Origin: Bacteroidales bacterium UBA3856
Lineage (GTDB): Bacteria; Bacteroidota; Bacteroidia; Bacteroidales; UBA932
Assembly: GCA_002392525.1 (NCBI GenBank)
Contig: DGHE01000059.1
Span: 8,769-14,668 of the forward strand
DNA length: 5,900 bases
Direction of reading: 5' to 3'
Positions 5,783-5,900 of this stretch are shown here, one piece after another; position 1 is the stretch's first letter; the number at the start of each line of letters is the position of its first letter. The notes below the pieces were generated by a model. That model saw only the letters and a program-made list of their open reading frames with translations, was not told the origin of the DNA and did no database searches. A program made the position numbers and the translations under genes.

Positions 5783-5900
5783 ATGTCGGCCAGCATAATG
5801 AATTATTCACTAAAACTTGCTCTCGGCGCACTCCTTAGCCTTACGTTCGCCAGCTGCACCTCTTCTTCCTTCGTCACCGTCAAAGACGGTCAGTTTATCC
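5783..5900 (+). CDS. Lipoprotein, N-terminal fragment; possibly a GH5 beta-mannanase-like enzyme
   Basis: The first 39 residues of an exported lipoprotein are present; the gene runs off the right edge. A short n-region with one lysine (about 1-11), a hydrophobic stretch at 12-23 (LALGALLSLTFA) and a lipobox-like FASC place the lipidated cysteine at residue 25. The residues after it are Ser/Thr-rich, then read SFVTVKDGQFI. This resembles the beginning of mature Bacteroidota glycoside hydrolases of family GH5 (mannanase-like), where a V-V-DG-F strand leads into KPYYYIGTN. Eleven residues are too few for certainty; other secreted glycosidases begin similarly. Met6 at 5798 is an alternative start that keeps the signal peptide. 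The gene follows the AraC-type regulator on the same strand, as is common for regulated carbohydrate-use genes. Confidence 0.7.
   Translation, partial: MSASIMNYSLKLALGALLSLTFASCTSSSFVTVKDGQFI

Overview
The window is ordinary chromosomal DNA from a member of the Bacteroidota, most likely the order Bacteroidales with a fairly GC-rich genome. Three things point there: a secreted DUF4783-type protein, a family I know from Bacteroidota; three intergenic matches to the Bacteroides-type -7 promoter element TAnnTTTG; and start codons with little or no Shine-Dalgarno sequence. The genus cannot be settled from this sequence. I see no insertion sequence, prophage, CRISPR array, tRNA or rRNA.

Layout: (1) 1-216 (+) is the C-terminal end of elongation factor P. 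(2) About 239-265 is a strong hairpin between two convergent genes, with T-tracts for both directions. (3) 274-3765 (-) encodes a very large membrane histidine kinase of 1163 residues, with about ten predicted membrane helices, three predicted extracytoplasmic regions, a HAMP-like linker and an NtrY-like kinase core. (4) 3758-4231 (-) is rlmH, the 23S rRNA pseudouridine-1915 N3-methyltransferase. It lies upstream of the kinase and overlaps it by 8 bp, so the two form an operon. (5) A 40-bp divergent gap carries a good rlmH promoter. (6) 4272-4739 (+) is a small secreted DUF4783-like protein. (7) 4830-5708 (+) is an AraC-family regulator with an N-terminal cupin-like domain. Its promoter is bracketed by a perfect 10-bp inverted repeat. 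(8) 5783-5900 (+) is the start of a lipoprotein whose first mature residues resemble GH5 beta-mannanase-like lipoproteins. It runs off the window.

The left part (efp, rlmH, DUF4783) is housekeeping, with a sensor kinase attached to the rlmH transcript. The right part looks like the edge of a regulated nutrient or surface locus: an AraC-type regulator followed by a lipoprotein. Both promoters there share the short words AAAAATGTT and GTATC, so the regulator may control both itself and the lipoprotein gene. That link is an inference. The most notable items are the regulator's operator-like palindrome and the unusual multi-sensor kinase, which has no response regulator beside it in this window. 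I found no clearly new biological system.
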